Below the pieces are notes generated by a model. That model worked only from the letters and a program-made list of their open reading frames with translations, had not been told where the DNA came from and did no database searches. This document shows positions 6,812-14,542 of a DNA stretch of 14,569 bases, piece after piece; positions within the stretch are counted from its first letter, which is position 1, and every line of letters starts with the position of its first letter. The translations under genes and the position numbers were made by a program. Source of the DNA: Brumimicrobium sp965659845 (lineage in GTDB: Bacteria; Bacteroidota; Bacteroidia; Flavobacteriales_D; Crocinitomicaceae); NCBI GenBank assembly GCA_965659845.1, contig CBFHXS010000068.1, positions 1 to 14,569 on the forward strand, given 5' to 3'.

Positions 6812-8486
6812 TCGTAAAATTAATTACAATCGTCCGGTGCCATCTAGCGAAAAGGTAAAGGAACGTCAAAACTTTGACGATGTTCTGAATCAAGTCACAA
6901 CGGTACCTACACCATTTTTTAAGAGTATTGGATTCTGGGGAGCCATAGGTTCCTCAGTAATCGCTCTTACTTTTCTAACAAACCATTATTTTAATTCTGT
7001 AAAAGAGAAAAATGCCTATGAAGCAAACCCTACTTTAACAATTCAATCTAACGAATTACCCCAAGATACAAAATGCATAAAACCAATCAATGATCAAGTC
7101 GATCATGAATTTGAAACTTTCATAATTCGACCTGATCAGTCAAATACTGTCTACATTGAGGGAGGTGCTGTGATATCTATTCCTGCGAATGCATTTCTAA
7201 CAGAAAGTAAAGAGGATATCTTAATTAATACCAGAGTGTTTAGAGATAAATCAGAAGCGTATGTTGCTGGTGTACCTATGGATTACGGTGATAGTGAAGC
7301 CTTTGAATCTGCCGGGATGATTGAGATCAGAGGGAGTCAAAATGGTAAGCTGGTTGAGCTAAGTACTGATAAGCAGATTGAAGTTACTTTAGGTTTGCAC
7401 AAGTCACCAGAAGATTTTGATTTTTACGCGTTGGACGATCAATCAGGTGTATGGTCAGTCTATGATGCTGAAATGATATCTATTTCTCAACAGCCGTCAT
7501 CGGAAAACGAACTAGTTGAAGAGTTAAAGGCTGAATTAAATGCAGGTATAGAACGTGTTAAATCTGTGGAGAAGGAGATTTTAAAATTTGTTACTCCTGA
7601 AAAAGCAGATTATCATATTGCTGAGAATAAACAACAAGTGTTCGAATTGAAGTTTAATAAACACGAATTCCCTGAGCTTAGATCATTTGAACAACTTCAA
7701 TTTGAGGCTAAGTGTAGTGCTCTAAAATATAGTGAGATTCTTATTAAAACATGGACAGATGTTGATCTTCAGCAAATAAATGGTGGAAAGTATCAAGCAG
7801 AATTTTCAAATCGTAGTGGTGCGAAAATAGCTGTTGATGTTGTACCTGTCGTTAGCGGAAAGCAGGCAGAAATAGCATATAGAAGATATTTATCAGAAAA
7901 GAAACGAGTAGAGAGTGAAAGGCGCTTGAAACAAGAGGAATTAGAAGGTCTCAGCGCAGAAAATAATGAAAGACAAGAAAGAATCAGCAGTCTCATAAGC
8001 CAGAATAAACGGAGAGATCAGGAGTTTTTGGATCGTCGTACACAAGCTGATAATAAAGAGTTTGCTGAGAAAGTTGCAATGTTAAACGAGTTCTACAATG
8101 CCTCAGCAACCTTTAGGACAAATAGATGGGGTGTCTTTAATTGTGATAAACCCGTGAAGTATCCAAATGCTCCTTTGTCCCCGTATACGTTTGCTTCAAA
8201 CAATAACCCTGTTAAAGCTCGAGAAATTCATGTTTTTGATCTCGATAAGGATGTGCAATACAGGTATGGAACTCATAATCACCCATTAGCTTCAGTTGCT
8301 GTTAATAATGGTGAGGCTGTAATAATTGTTCAAGATCGAAATGGCAACATGGGATATGCAAGAGTTCATTCTAGAAAAGATATACAGAATGGAGTAATAA
8401 AGCTCATTCCTATAATTGCAAAAGAAGCAGATATGGAGTTCTTCAAATCATTGCTGGATGAAGATAGCGAAAGAGTTCGGGCTTAG
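6804..8486 (+). CDS. Single-pass membrane protein encoded with the sigma factor; possible sigma regulator
   Basis: I do not recognise a named family for the whole protein. Of 560 residues, 1-40 are polar and basic and probably cytoplasmic, 42-60 form one membrane segment, and the rest should be periplasmic. Residues 115-225 look like a beta-sandwich domain common in Bacteroidota surface proteins and loosely ZU5-like: GGAVISIPANAF, then AGVPMDYGDSEAFESAGMIEI and a FYALDDQSGVWSVYD end. A charged coiled coil covers about 354-425. A C-terminal beta-rich part (436-540) opens with WGVFNCDKP. It overlaps the sigma gene by eight bases, and the GldM-like gene overlaps its own end, so the three form one operon. 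Position and topology suggest an anti-sigma or sensor role, but there is no zinc-binding HxxxCxxC or FecR motif, and the cytoplasmic part is very short. Confidence 0.72.
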   Translation: MSNRKINYNRPVPSSEKVKERQNFDDVLNQVTTVPTPFFKSIGFWGAIGSSVIALTFLTNHYFNSVKEKNAYEANPTLTIQSNELPQDTKCIKPINDQVDHEFETFIIRPDQSNTVYIEGGAVISIPANAFLTESKEDILINTRVFRDKSEAYVAGVPMDYGDSEAFESAGMIEIRGSQNGKLVELSTDKQIEVTLGLHKSPEDFDFYALDDQSGVWSVYDAEMISISQQPSSENELVEELKAELNAGIERVKSVEKEILKFVTPEKADYHIAENKQQVFELKFNKHEFPELRSFEQLQFEAKCSALKYSEILIKTWTDVDLQQINGGKYQAEFSNRSGAKIAVDVVPVVSGKQAEIAYRRYLSEKKRVESERRLKQEELEGLSAENNERQERISSLISQNKRRDQEFLDRRTQADNKEFAEKVAMLNEFYNASATFRTNRWGVFNCDKPVKYPNAPLSPYTFASNNNPVKAREIHVFDLDKDVQYRYGTHNHPLASVAVNNGEAVIIVQDRNGNMGYARVHSRKDIQNGVIKLIPIIAKEADMEFFKSLLDEDSERVRA

Positions 8487-8874
8487 CTTGTTATTTATTT
8501 TGCTCAACTGGATGTGTAGAGGTCAGGTAGATCAAATACACATCCAGAAAGAGTGGGGTGAAATGGATTTCGCACCTAGAATTGCTGGTTACGTTGACGG
8601 TGATATTCCAATCAATAAGATTTGTGATGCAAGGGGTATATATATTGATAGAGGACTCAAGGTCATATCTTTTAAATTAGAATTGCAATCGGCTAGGTAC
8701 GATACAATCATTAGAATTAACGGAAATCAATTACCTGATAGCATTTGTGCTTTTATTCAATCTCAAGGTCCCGGAATGCATTATTACTTCACGAGAATAT
8801 GTGCTATGGATGAAGATGGTTCCTTGAAACACCTCAGTCCACTTCGGCTCTTTACTGTTATAGAAGATGATTGA
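8458..8874 (+). CDS. Small secreted protein resembling the GldM C-terminal domain
   Basis: The gene encodes 138 residues: a signal peptide (KEFGLSLLFILLNWMCRGQ, cleavage near 23) and one domain. The domain matches the GldM C-terminal pattern as I remember it: RIAGYVDGDIPINKI (41-55), KVISFKLELQS (68-78), a GNQLPDSICAFIQ turn and helix (89-101), and the closing TRICAMDEDGSLKHLSPL (112-129), which parallels the usual 'I-A-pDG-R-L' ending. GldM is the periplasmic shaft of the T9SS/gliding motor and is about four times longer; the transmembrane helix and other domains are absent here. The ATG at 8458 was chosen over an upstream TTG (8416) because it starts directly at the signal peptide. It overlaps the upstream gene by 29 bases. 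A periplasmic partner of that membrane protein is a reasonable inference. Confidence 0.68.
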   Translation: MKIAKEFGLSLLFILLNWMCRGQVDQIHIQKEWGEMDFAPRIAGYVDGDIPINKICDARGIYIDRGLKVISFKLELQSARYDTIIRINGNQLPDSICAFIQSQGPGMHYYFTRICAMDEDGSLKHLSPLRLFTVIEDD

Positions 8875-8886
8875 TGCTTCTTCTGT

Positions 8887-8915
8887 AAATACTACCTGTG
8901 AGAATCACAGTATTT
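8887..8915 (+). terminator. Hairpin after the sigma operon, probable terminator
   Basis: CTGTGA (8896-8901) pairs with TCACAG (8905-8910) around GAA. The flanking AAATA (8887-8891) and TATTT (8911-8915) extend the stem past a four-base bulge. It lies 12 bases after the stop at 8874. The following T-tract is weak (TATTTCCCTTT), so an operator is an alternative. Confidence 0.45.
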
Positions 8916-8928
8916 CCCTTTAATTCCT

Positions 8929-8936
8929 TAGTTTTG
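8929..8936 (+). promoter_or_regulatory. -7 promoter box for the T9SS cargo gene
   Basis: TAGTTTTG is an exact TAnnTTTG match, 26 bases before the ATG at 8963. It lies after the hairpin, so this gene is probably transcribed separately from the sigma operon by the housekeeping sigma factor. No good -33 TTG is visible. Confidence 0.45.
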
Positions 8937-8962
8937 TAATTGTAAAATCAATCAGTTACTTC

Positions 8963-9775
8963 ATGAAAATTTCTGTTTTTCTATCATTCGTTTTATTTGT
9001 ATCAGCCCTTACAGGACAGGTTACCTTATTGCAGGAAAATTTTGACACATCTGGATTGCCTGCTGGCTGGGAGCGAATTGACAATGATGGAAATACACCA
9101 GCGAATAGTGTTAGCGAATATACTGACGCTTGGATTTATAAAGAAGATCCATTGAACTCGGGAAATGGGACTTTTTCTAGTACTTCATTTTTCGACCCTG
9201 TTAATCGTGCAGATCGTTGGTTGATCTCCCCTTCTATAACTTTAGGAACCTCCGGAAATTTCATTTCTTGGAAAGGACTGTCAGGAGATGCTTCTTTTCC
9301 CGACTCATATAAGGTAGTCATTTCCACAACAACGAATGATATAGTCGATTTTACAGATACTTTAGTCCTCATCGGTGCTGAATCTCCCGATTGGACTGAA
9401 TACACCCTAGATCTTGAAGAATATGCGAGTGAAACAGTTTTTATTGCATTTGTCAATACCTCTTTTGATGGGTTTAAATTATACCTTGATAGTATTCACG
9501 TGAGAGAGCAAGATCCATTGAATGTTGCAGAATTGAATAATGTTACGATTAGTTTGTATCCGAACCCTGCGACAAACGTTGTAAAAGTTCAGGCAAACCA
9601 AACAGTGACAGAATTGTCTTTATTCTCAGCGCTTGGTCAGCGCGTTGATTTAATTGATAATCTAGCAACGAATGCGGTTGAATTGGAATTATCTAGCTTA
9701 CCTCAAGGAGTGTATTATGTGCATCTTAAATTAATCTCAGGAGAGACCATTAGGAAGAAGCTAATCAAGAGATAA
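8963..9775 (+). CDS. T9SS-secreted choice-of-anchor J domain protein
   Basis: A 270-residue extracellular protein. Residues 1-19 are a Sec signal peptide ending in LTGQ. Residues 22-182 are a choice-of-anchor J (cleaved-adhesin-like) jelly-roll domain: it starts QENFDTSGLPAGWERIDNDG, includes the RWLISPSI strand typical of the family, and closes with FDGFKLYLDSIHV. Residues 195-270 are a type A T9SS sorting domain: SLYPNPATN, a LFSALGQRV strand and the PQGVYYVHLK...IRKKLIKR end, which is recognised and normally cleaved when the protein is attached to the surface or released. With a single small domain and no protease or glycosidase catalytic module, it may bind a carbohydrate or protein ligand. 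It converges on the ACT gene with a 32-base gap and no clear terminator. Confidence 0.88.
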   Translation: MKISVFLSFVLFVSALTGQVTLLQENFDTSGLPAGWERIDNDGNTPANSVSEYTDAWIYKEDPLNSGNGTFSSTSFFDPVNRADRWLISPSITLGTSGNFISWKGLSGDASFPDSYKVVISTTTNDIVDFTDTLVLIGAESPDWTEYTLDLEEYASETVFIAFVNTSFDGFKLYLDSIHVREQDPLNVAELNNVTISLYPNPATNVVKVQANQTVTELSLFSALGQRVDLIDNLATNAVELELSSLPQGVYYVHLKLISGETIRKKLIKR

Positions 9776-9807
9776 AGTGTTGAGCAAAGAAGTAAATAAA
9801 ATAAATT

Positions 9808-10479
9808 CTATTGTTCCTTACCTTCTTTCTTCAATTGCATCAATACCGAGAATGCAGCATCAATATCATCCGAGTGCACAACTACAGTAAACTCATTAGA
9901 AGTTGAAACAACTTCAACGATGTTTATTCCTTCCCAAGCAAGATGCTTAAGAATGAAATAATAGATTCCGGATATTTCTGTGTTTACTGTAGGAAGTTTG
10001 ATCGTTATTGAAGCTAGATCTGCTGTGTGAGACTTTAATTTTTCATCTTTAAAAACATCCTCTAGTTTTTCTTTAACGGATAAACTTGTAATGATAGTTG
10101 ACTCTCCCACACCATGACAGAAAGTGTAAAAAGGATCTTGTTCATCGTTGAGTAATTTCATCATCTCCGCCTGTCGCAAAGTGAGTGTATTAGAGTTTTC
10201 GAATGTGAAATCCTCTAAATCACTACGTACAAGAAAGTCACCTAACGTCCCCATAAAATTCTTAATCTTAAGGTTAATCCTGTGATAATAACCTGGAGAC
10301 ATTCGTTTAATAGACATAATAACCGCGCCTTCTTTCACTGGTTTCTTCAGATGATCCTCAATCTCAGGTTTGATCTTGCGCGCTAAAGCTGAAACGTTGA
10401 TCAAGTTTTCTGTGAGTGCTTCTCTTAAAAAAGGAGAGCGATTAATGATTTCTTCTGTAACCTTTCCTATAGATGACAT
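9808..10479 (-). CDS. ACT-domain protein, aspartokinase regulatory-domain-like
   Basis: This 223-residue cytoplasmic protein has a C-terminal ACT domain (about 157-217) with a segment, SGIYYFILKHLAWEGINIVE (170-189), that strongly resembles the regulatory end of aspartate kinases. ACT domains bind small ligands, commonly amino acids. The N-terminal 110 residues carry no kinase signature; the block NVSALARKIKPEIEDHLKKP (28-47), followed by GAVIMSIKRM, looks helical and could be a DNA-binding or dimerisation part. Similar stand-alone proteins are often mislabelled aspartate kinase, but this one lacks the catalytic domain entirely. The ATG at 10479 lies behind an exact -7 box. It is transcribed alone, separated from LolA by a terminator. 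The ligand and target are unknown. Confidence 0.75.
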   Translation of the reverse strand: MSSIGKVTEEIINRSPFLREALTENLINVSALARKIKPEIEDHLKKPVKEGAVIMSIKRMSPGYYHRINLKIKNFMGTLGDFLVRSDLEDFTFENSNTLTLRQAEMMKLLNDEQDPFYTFCHGVGESTIITSLSVKEKLEDVFKDEKLKSHTADLASITIKLPTVNTEISGIYYFILKHLAWEGINIVEVVSTSNEFTVVVHSDDIDAAFSVLMQLKKEGKEQ

Positions 10480-10513
10480 TTCGGCATAATTTAATTGATT
10501 GTTGTATAATTAA

Positions 10514-10521
10514 CAAAAATA
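10514..10521 (-). promoter_or_regulatory. -7 promoter box for the ACT-domain gene
   Basis: On the minus strand this reads TATTTTTG, an exact TAnnTTTG match, 34 bases before the ATG. A TTTACA (10542-10547) lies 20 bases further upstream and could serve as a weak -33 element. Confidence 0.5.
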
Positions 10522-10553
10522 ACTTTTTAATTCTTACTAGATGTAAATATGTT

Positions 10554-10591
10554 AAAAAAAAGGCGCTTCCTGTTATTCAGGAGCGCCTTTT
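10554..10591 (-). terminator. Intrinsic terminator after lolA
   Basis: GGCGC-T-T-CCTG (10562-10572) pairs with CAGGAGCGCC (10578-10587) around TTATT, with one bulged base. On the minus strand a run of eight T (the complement of 10554-10561) follows the stem, a classic intrinsic terminator 23 bases after the lolA stop. Four T on the plus strand (10588-10591) extend the stem by pairing with the A-run. Confidence 0.85.
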
Positions 10592-10613
10592 CGTAAGATT
10601 ATTCACTTGTTAA

Positions 10614-11252
10614 CTAGTCTCTTATCAACTGATAACCCGGGAATCTCTGAGGATTATAGACAAACTTTGCATCATCCACTGCTTTATCCTTATCAAATTT
10701 ACTGATAACATATGTCATCGTACTTCCATCCTTAGTTTTCATAATGGCTTTTTGAAGATCTTTTCCATCAACACCAATGTATAGAATGATTGTATGGTAG
10801 TTAACTTCTGCAGGATTGGTAGGGTATAAGTTGATTTGATGCATTTTTTTACCATTCAAAGTAAGTTCTTTAGCGTACTTACTTCTGAAGCCTTCTTCCC
10901 AAATGGTCATTAGCTTCTTTGGGTTCATACTTTCTTCATCTTCGTAATCTACATCACTTTGATAAACAACCTTTTCTTCTTTTACAACTGTCCAGTTCTT
11001 CATCGCATTTGAAATCAAAACATTTTCACCGAGTGCAGCGTAATATTTCTCACCTTTTACATATCCATACCCTTTCTGACTTGAATTTTCACCTGTAGAT
11101 GGATTTTTTACATTCATCGTAAACTCAATGTAAAAAGAATTCATCGCTTTGATTTCTTTCGACATGTTGTTCAAGATCTTTTCCGATTTTTCATCAGATT
11201 GGGCGAATGCTGCAGTTGTTATGAATACTATTGCAATTACTAAATATTTCAT
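10614..11252 (-). CDS. lolA: Outer-membrane lipoprotein carrier protein LolA
   Basis: LolA shuttles lipoproteins from the inner to the outer membrane through the periplasm, holding the acyl chains in a half-barrel. The ATG at 11252 gives 212 residues with a signal peptide cleaved after AFA (17). An in-frame ATG nine codons upstream exists, but it would put a basic tail before the signal peptide and leave almost no leader after the promoter. The mature part shows LolA-like features: a helix SEKILNNMSKEIKAMNSFYI, beta strands with YGYVKGEKYYAAL, and KKLMTIWEEGF, then MHQINLYPT and a DGKDLQKAIMKTKDGSTMTY strand pair. It lies behind ftsK in the same orientation, an arrangement common in Bacteroidota, but has its own promoter and terminator. 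No LolB is expected in this phylum. Confidence 0.85.
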   Translation of the reverse strand: MKYLVIAIVFITTAAFAQSDEKSEKILNNMSKEIKAMNSFYIEFTMNVKNPSTGENSSQKGYGYVKGEKYYAALGENVLISNAMKNWTVVKEEKVVYQSDVDYEDEESMNPKKLMTIWEEGFRSKYAKELTLNGKKMHQINLYPTNPAEVNYHTIILYIGVDGKDLQKAIMKTKDGSTMTYVISKFDKDKAVDDAKFVYNPQRFPGYQLIRD

Positions 11253-11290
11253 TGTTCTTAATTTTGTTTGCTTTAACACAGAAATTGTGC

Positions 11291-11298
11291 CAAAACTA
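11291..11298 (-). promoter_or_regulatory. -7 promoter box for lolA
   Basis: The minus strand reads TAGTTTTG, an exact TAnnTTTG match 38 bases before the ATG at 11252 and only 11 before the alternative ATG at 11279. lolA can therefore be transcribed independently of ftsK. The -33 region is not a clear match. Confidence 0.5.
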
Positions 11299-11354
11299 GT
11301 TATTTTCTATGGGTCGAAAGTGAAATTAACAACTATATAACGAATTGTTTTTAA

Positions 11355-13826
11355 CTATAAAAGTCCTTTCGAATCCAGGTATTCGTCTAACGCAACGAGA
11401 TCTGGAATGAGTACCTCTCTAGCTTTACTTCCTTTAAAGGGTCCTATTATATTGTGTGCCTCGAGTTGATCTACAATTCTTCCCGCTCTATTATAGCCTA
11501 ATTTTAATTTACGCTGCAATAAACTTGCAGAACCTTGTTGGTGCGTTACAATGATTCGAGCCGCTTCAGCAAAGTTTGCGTCTAGTTCGTCAAGGTCATC
11601 ACCGCCAGCACCTCCTTCGCTACTTTCACCAACATATTCGGGTAGAGCAAGAGCTTCAGGATATGCCCTTTGATTCCCGATGAAATCACAGATTTCTTCA
11701 ACCTCGGGCGTATCAACAAATCCACACTGCAGACGAATCACATCATTACCTGTTGAAATCAACATATCCCCCTTACCAATGAGCTGGTCGGCGCCCGAAG
11801 AATCGAGAATAGTTCTTGAATCAACCTTGGATAGAACTCTAAACGCAATTCGTGCAGGGAAGTTAGCCTTAATCATACCCGTAATTACATTTACGGAAGG
11901 TCTTTGAGTGGCTACAATCAGATGGATACCAATTGCACGTGCAAGTTGAGCCAATCGAGCAATGGGGTGTTCTACCTCTTTACCGGCTGTCATAATCAAA
12001 TCTGCGAACTCATCAATTAAGACAACAATGTAAGGCATGTAACGATGTCCTTTTTCTGGATTCAGCTTCCGTTGTACGAATTTATTATTGTATTCCTTTA
12101 TATTTCTGGTTTGTGCTTGCTTTAGGAGTTCATATCGATCATCCATTTCAATACATAGCGAGTTCAAGGTGTTTACAACTTTAGACGTATCGGTAATGAT
12201 TGGCTCTTCTTCATCGGGAAGTTTAGCAAGGAAATGGCGCTCAATTTTATTGAATAATGTTAACTCCACCTTTTTTGGATCGATCAATACGAATTTCACT
12301 TGCGAGGGGTGCTTCTTATAGAGCATTGAAACGAGAATTGCATTCAGTCCAACTGACTTACCTTGTCCTGTTGCACCTGCTACTAATAGGTGAGGCATTT
12401 TCACTAAATCAAATGTAAACGTTTCATTAGTAATTGTTTTACCGAGAACAACGGGCAGTTCAAAGTCTGAATTTTGGAATTTCTCTGAAGCAATCAAAGA
12501 ACGCATACTTACGATTTCAGGCTTGCTATTTGGCACCTCAATCCCTATAGTTCCCTTTCCTGGTATTGGAGCGATAATACGTATTCCAAGGGCTGCTAAA
12601 CTCAATGCGATGTCATCCTCGAGATTCTTTATTTTTGAAATACGAACTCCAGGAGCGGGGACGATTTCATATAAGGTAACTGTAGGACCAATTGTCGCCT
12701 TAATTTTAGAAATCTCAATTTTGTAATTGGACAATGTTTCAACAATCTTGTCTTTATTAGACTCGAGTTCCTCTTTACTAACACCTGTTTTACTCGTATC
12801 AAATTTTTGAAGCAAGTCAATAGGAGGTAAGGTGTATTTTGCTAGATCCAATTTTGGATCATACTCTCCAAAATCTTCTACTTTTTTATTTACATCGTCA
12901 TCAGATAATTCTTTTTCCTCTTCGGCTACTTCTACTGAAAATTCATCATCCTCTTCATTTGTCTCTTCCGCTACTTCAGGTTCTTGGACTTCTGTTTCAA
13001 GTTCTAAACTGGACCCGTCAGTTTCTTCTTTCGTCTCTACTTTCTCTGCGTCTTCCGTTTCATCTTCGAATTGAACCTCAACAGGTTCTTTTTCTTCTTC
13101 TACTTCTTCATCCTCAATGGTATTTACAATTCTTATGTCCTCCATCGAGTTTTTCACTTCTTGAGACTCTTCATCCGAGTTTTTTCCAAAATACTTTTCA
13201 AAGAGAGCCTTGAAATCAGGGTTAAATAGCGCAACGATAGCTATAAATAAAGTTACGAGTACAAGCAGTACTGCTCCAAATTCTCCTAAAACTGATGAGA
13301 GCCAAATGTGCATAGAATGTCCAAAAACTCCTCCTAGGTAGTGAATATCACTAGAAAACAAACCAAAAAATATTGAAGTCCATAGAATACCAATGAACGT
13401 TACGATATACGTTTGTCTCAGGGGTAATAAACGTATGTTTACTAACAATCGCATTCCAGTTATGAAACATAGCATACTGAACGCAAATGATGCAACTCCA
13501 AACCAGCTGTAGATAAAAAGATGGGAGATCCATGCTCCAAACTTTCCAAGCCAGTTACTCACCTCTGCTGATGTGTCACCAAAGATAAACTCAAAGAATC
13601 CTTTATCAATGATTAGGTTTTGGTCTTGTTTCCATGTAAACAAGTATGAAATAAACGCTATGAATAGATAAATCGAGAGTAAAAGAAGTATAGTTCCAGT
13701 AATAGATTTAGTTTTACGACGATCTACTTTACCATAAAGCTGATCTAACGAAAATTTCTTACTCGTCTTTTTCGTCGATCGTTTCTTTTTCTTGTCTTTC
13801 TCTTTGAGAACGTTTCCTTTTGCCAT
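11355..13826 (-). CDS. ftsK: DNA translocase FtsK/SpoIIIE
   Basis: FtsK pumps chromosomal DNA at the division septum and aids dimer resolution. The 823-residue protein has, in order: a lysine-rich N-terminus (1-40), four membrane segments (about 43-63, 97-125, 138-157, 182-202), a strongly acidic linker (217-315), an alpha/beta region and the RecA-like motor. Walker A is GATGQGKS (484-491) and Walker B is VVLIDEFAD (601-609). ATQRPSVNVITG (639-650) is the usual motif after it. The C-terminal gamma winged helix (about 747-812, with QQGSASLLQRKLKLGYNRAG) reads polar DNA sequences. Length and order are normal for Bacteroidota FtsK and all motor residues are intact. It is followed by lolA after about 100 bases. 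Confidence 0.95.
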   Translation of the reverse strand: MAKGNVLKEKDKKKKRSTKKTSKKFSLDQLYGKVDRRKTKSITGTILLLLSIYLFIAFISYLFTWKQDQNLIIDKGFFEFIFGDTSAEVSNWLGKFGAWISHLFIYSWFGVASFAFSMLCFITGMRLLVNIRLLPLRQTYIVTFIGILWTSIFFGLFSSDIHYLGGVFGHSMHIWLSSVLGEFGAVLLVLVTLFIAIVALFNPDFKALFEKYFGKNSDEESQEVKNSMEDIRIVNTIEDEEVEEEKEPVEVQFEDETEDAEKVETKEETDGSSLELETEVQEPEVAEETNEEDDEFSVEVAEEEKELSDDDVNKKVEDFGEYDPKLDLAKYTLPPIDLLQKFDTSKTGVSKEELESNKDKIVETLSNYKIEISKIKATIGPTVTLYEIVPAPGVRISKIKNLEDDIALSLAALGIRIIAPIPGKGTIGIEVPNSKPEIVSMRSLIASEKFQNSDFELPVVLGKTITNETFTFDLVKMPHLLVAGATGQGKSVGLNAILVSMLYKKHPSQVKFVLIDPKKVELTLFNKIERHFLAKLPDEEEPIITDTSKVVNTLNSLCIEMDDRYELLKQAQTRNIKEYNNKFVQRKLNPEKGHRYMPYIVVLIDEFADLIMTAGKEVEHPIARLAQLARAIGIHLIVATQRPSVNVITGMIKANFPARIAFRVLSKVDSRTILDSSGADQLIGKGDMLISTGNDVIRLQCGFVDTPEVEEICDFIGNQRAYPEALALPEYVGESSEGGAGGDDLDELDANFAEAARIIVTHQQGSASLLQRKLKLGYNRAGRIVDQLEAHNIIGPFKGSKAREVLIPDLVALDEYLDSKGLL

Positions 13827-13846
13827 GTTCTAACCCAATTATTCTA

Positions 13847-13854
13847 CGAATATA
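13847..13854 (-). promoter_or_regulatory. Possible -7 promoter box for ftsK
   Basis: The minus strand reads TATATTCG, one mismatch from TAnnTTTG, 20 bases before the ftsK ATG. It overlaps a short inverted repeat, TATTC-TAC-GAATA (13840-13852). Support is weak; read-through from the lipoprotein gene at 13910 is possible. Confidence 0.25.
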
Positions 13855-13909
13855 GGTATAGATTTCATTGTTAAAGTAGTTTTAAAATCCGTGTTTCCAC
13901 ACATAAATG

Positions 13910-14542
13910 TTAGTTCTCTTGTAACATTTCCATGAATTCATCGAGTGTAATAATTTCATGATCCGAGGGAATACCAAAATAATCCCGTGGAATAGGTTTC
14001 TGCTCAAACTCGATTAACTCGTACGTTATCCAAATATCATTTGAATGGATGCTGTATTTTACGGGTAATCCAGGGATTCCTTCTAATGCATTTGAATACT
14101 TAGAAGAGACTTCAGGAAGATAGTTTACCATAAAGGTAGTGTCTTGATCATTATCAGTTACCTTAACTCTTCTTGCTTTCTGTCCTGCAATCATATCAGT
14201 ACCCATCTTGTTTTTATAGGTGTATTTGTCATTGTTTTTGATGCTGTCAGTGATCGTTTGAATGGCAACGCTCTTGACACCTAAATCCATTAATATATAA
14301 GCTCTGTTTTTAGGAATATGTTTGATATATAATTGTTTCCCAATTGGTGTGTAGCTATCAATGCGTAACATTGAATCCATCATATATACAATTTGATAAT
14401 TTGAACTGTCTTGGGCAGAAGGGTTGCTGATCGAAGAAGTTATCTTATAAATCATTTTACCTTGAAAATCTTCATTGTGTTCTTTAGGTAGTCCGCAAGA
14501 AAACAATGAAATTGAGATAATTATAAATATAAATAGACGCAT
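13910..14542 (-). CDS. GLPGLI/DUF4412-like lipoprotein
   Basis: A 210-residue exported protein with a signal sequence ending in LFSC (Cys16 lipidated), then a beta-rich body. It starts FQGKMIYKITSSI, has paired strands around YQIVYMMDSMLRID and QLYIKHIPKNRAYILMD, then GQKARRVKVTDNDQDTTFMV, and the segment LEGIPGLPVKYSI (about 153-165), which matches the GLPGLI-type motif of Bacteroidota periplasmic or outer-membrane proteins. Such proteins are uncharacterised; the fold resembles LolA-like or DUF4412 half-barrels. The ATG at 14542 starts directly at the signal peptide. Only 27 bases of upstream sequence are present, so its promoter is not seen. It precedes ftsK in the same orientation with an 83-base gap. 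The family call is moderate. Confidence 0.7.
   Translation of the reverse strand: MRLFIFIIISISLFSCGLPKEHNEDFQGKMIYKITSSISNPSAQDSSNYQIVYMMDSMLRIDSYTPIGKQLYIKHIPKNRAYILMDLGVKSVAIQTITDSIKNNDKYTYKNKMGTDMIAGQKARRVKVTDNDQDTTFMVNYLPEVSSKYSNALEGIPGLPVKYSIHSNDIWITYELIEFEQKPIPRDYFGIPSDHEIITLDEFMEMLQEN

Noticed and set aside
8416..8457. Upstream TTG start for the GldM-like protein
   Set aside because: It would add 14 polar residues before a normal signal peptide; the ATG at 8458 starts at the signal itself.
4961..8874. Sigma/FecR/SusCD-type nutrient uptake locus
   Set aside because: A DUF4249-like lipoprotein and an ECF sigma are present, but there is no TonB-dependent receptor, SusD or FecR-type anti-sigma in the window.
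12839..13213. Open frames opposite the acidic linker of ftsK
   Set aside because: Their Ser- or Leu-rich products are what the complement of Glu/Asp-rich codons gives; no start context or domain.
13880..13891. Small hairpin GTGT-GGAA-ACAC (minus strand) after the lipoprotein gene
   Set aside because: The stem is only about four or five pairs and the T-run is short, so it is too weak to call a terminator.
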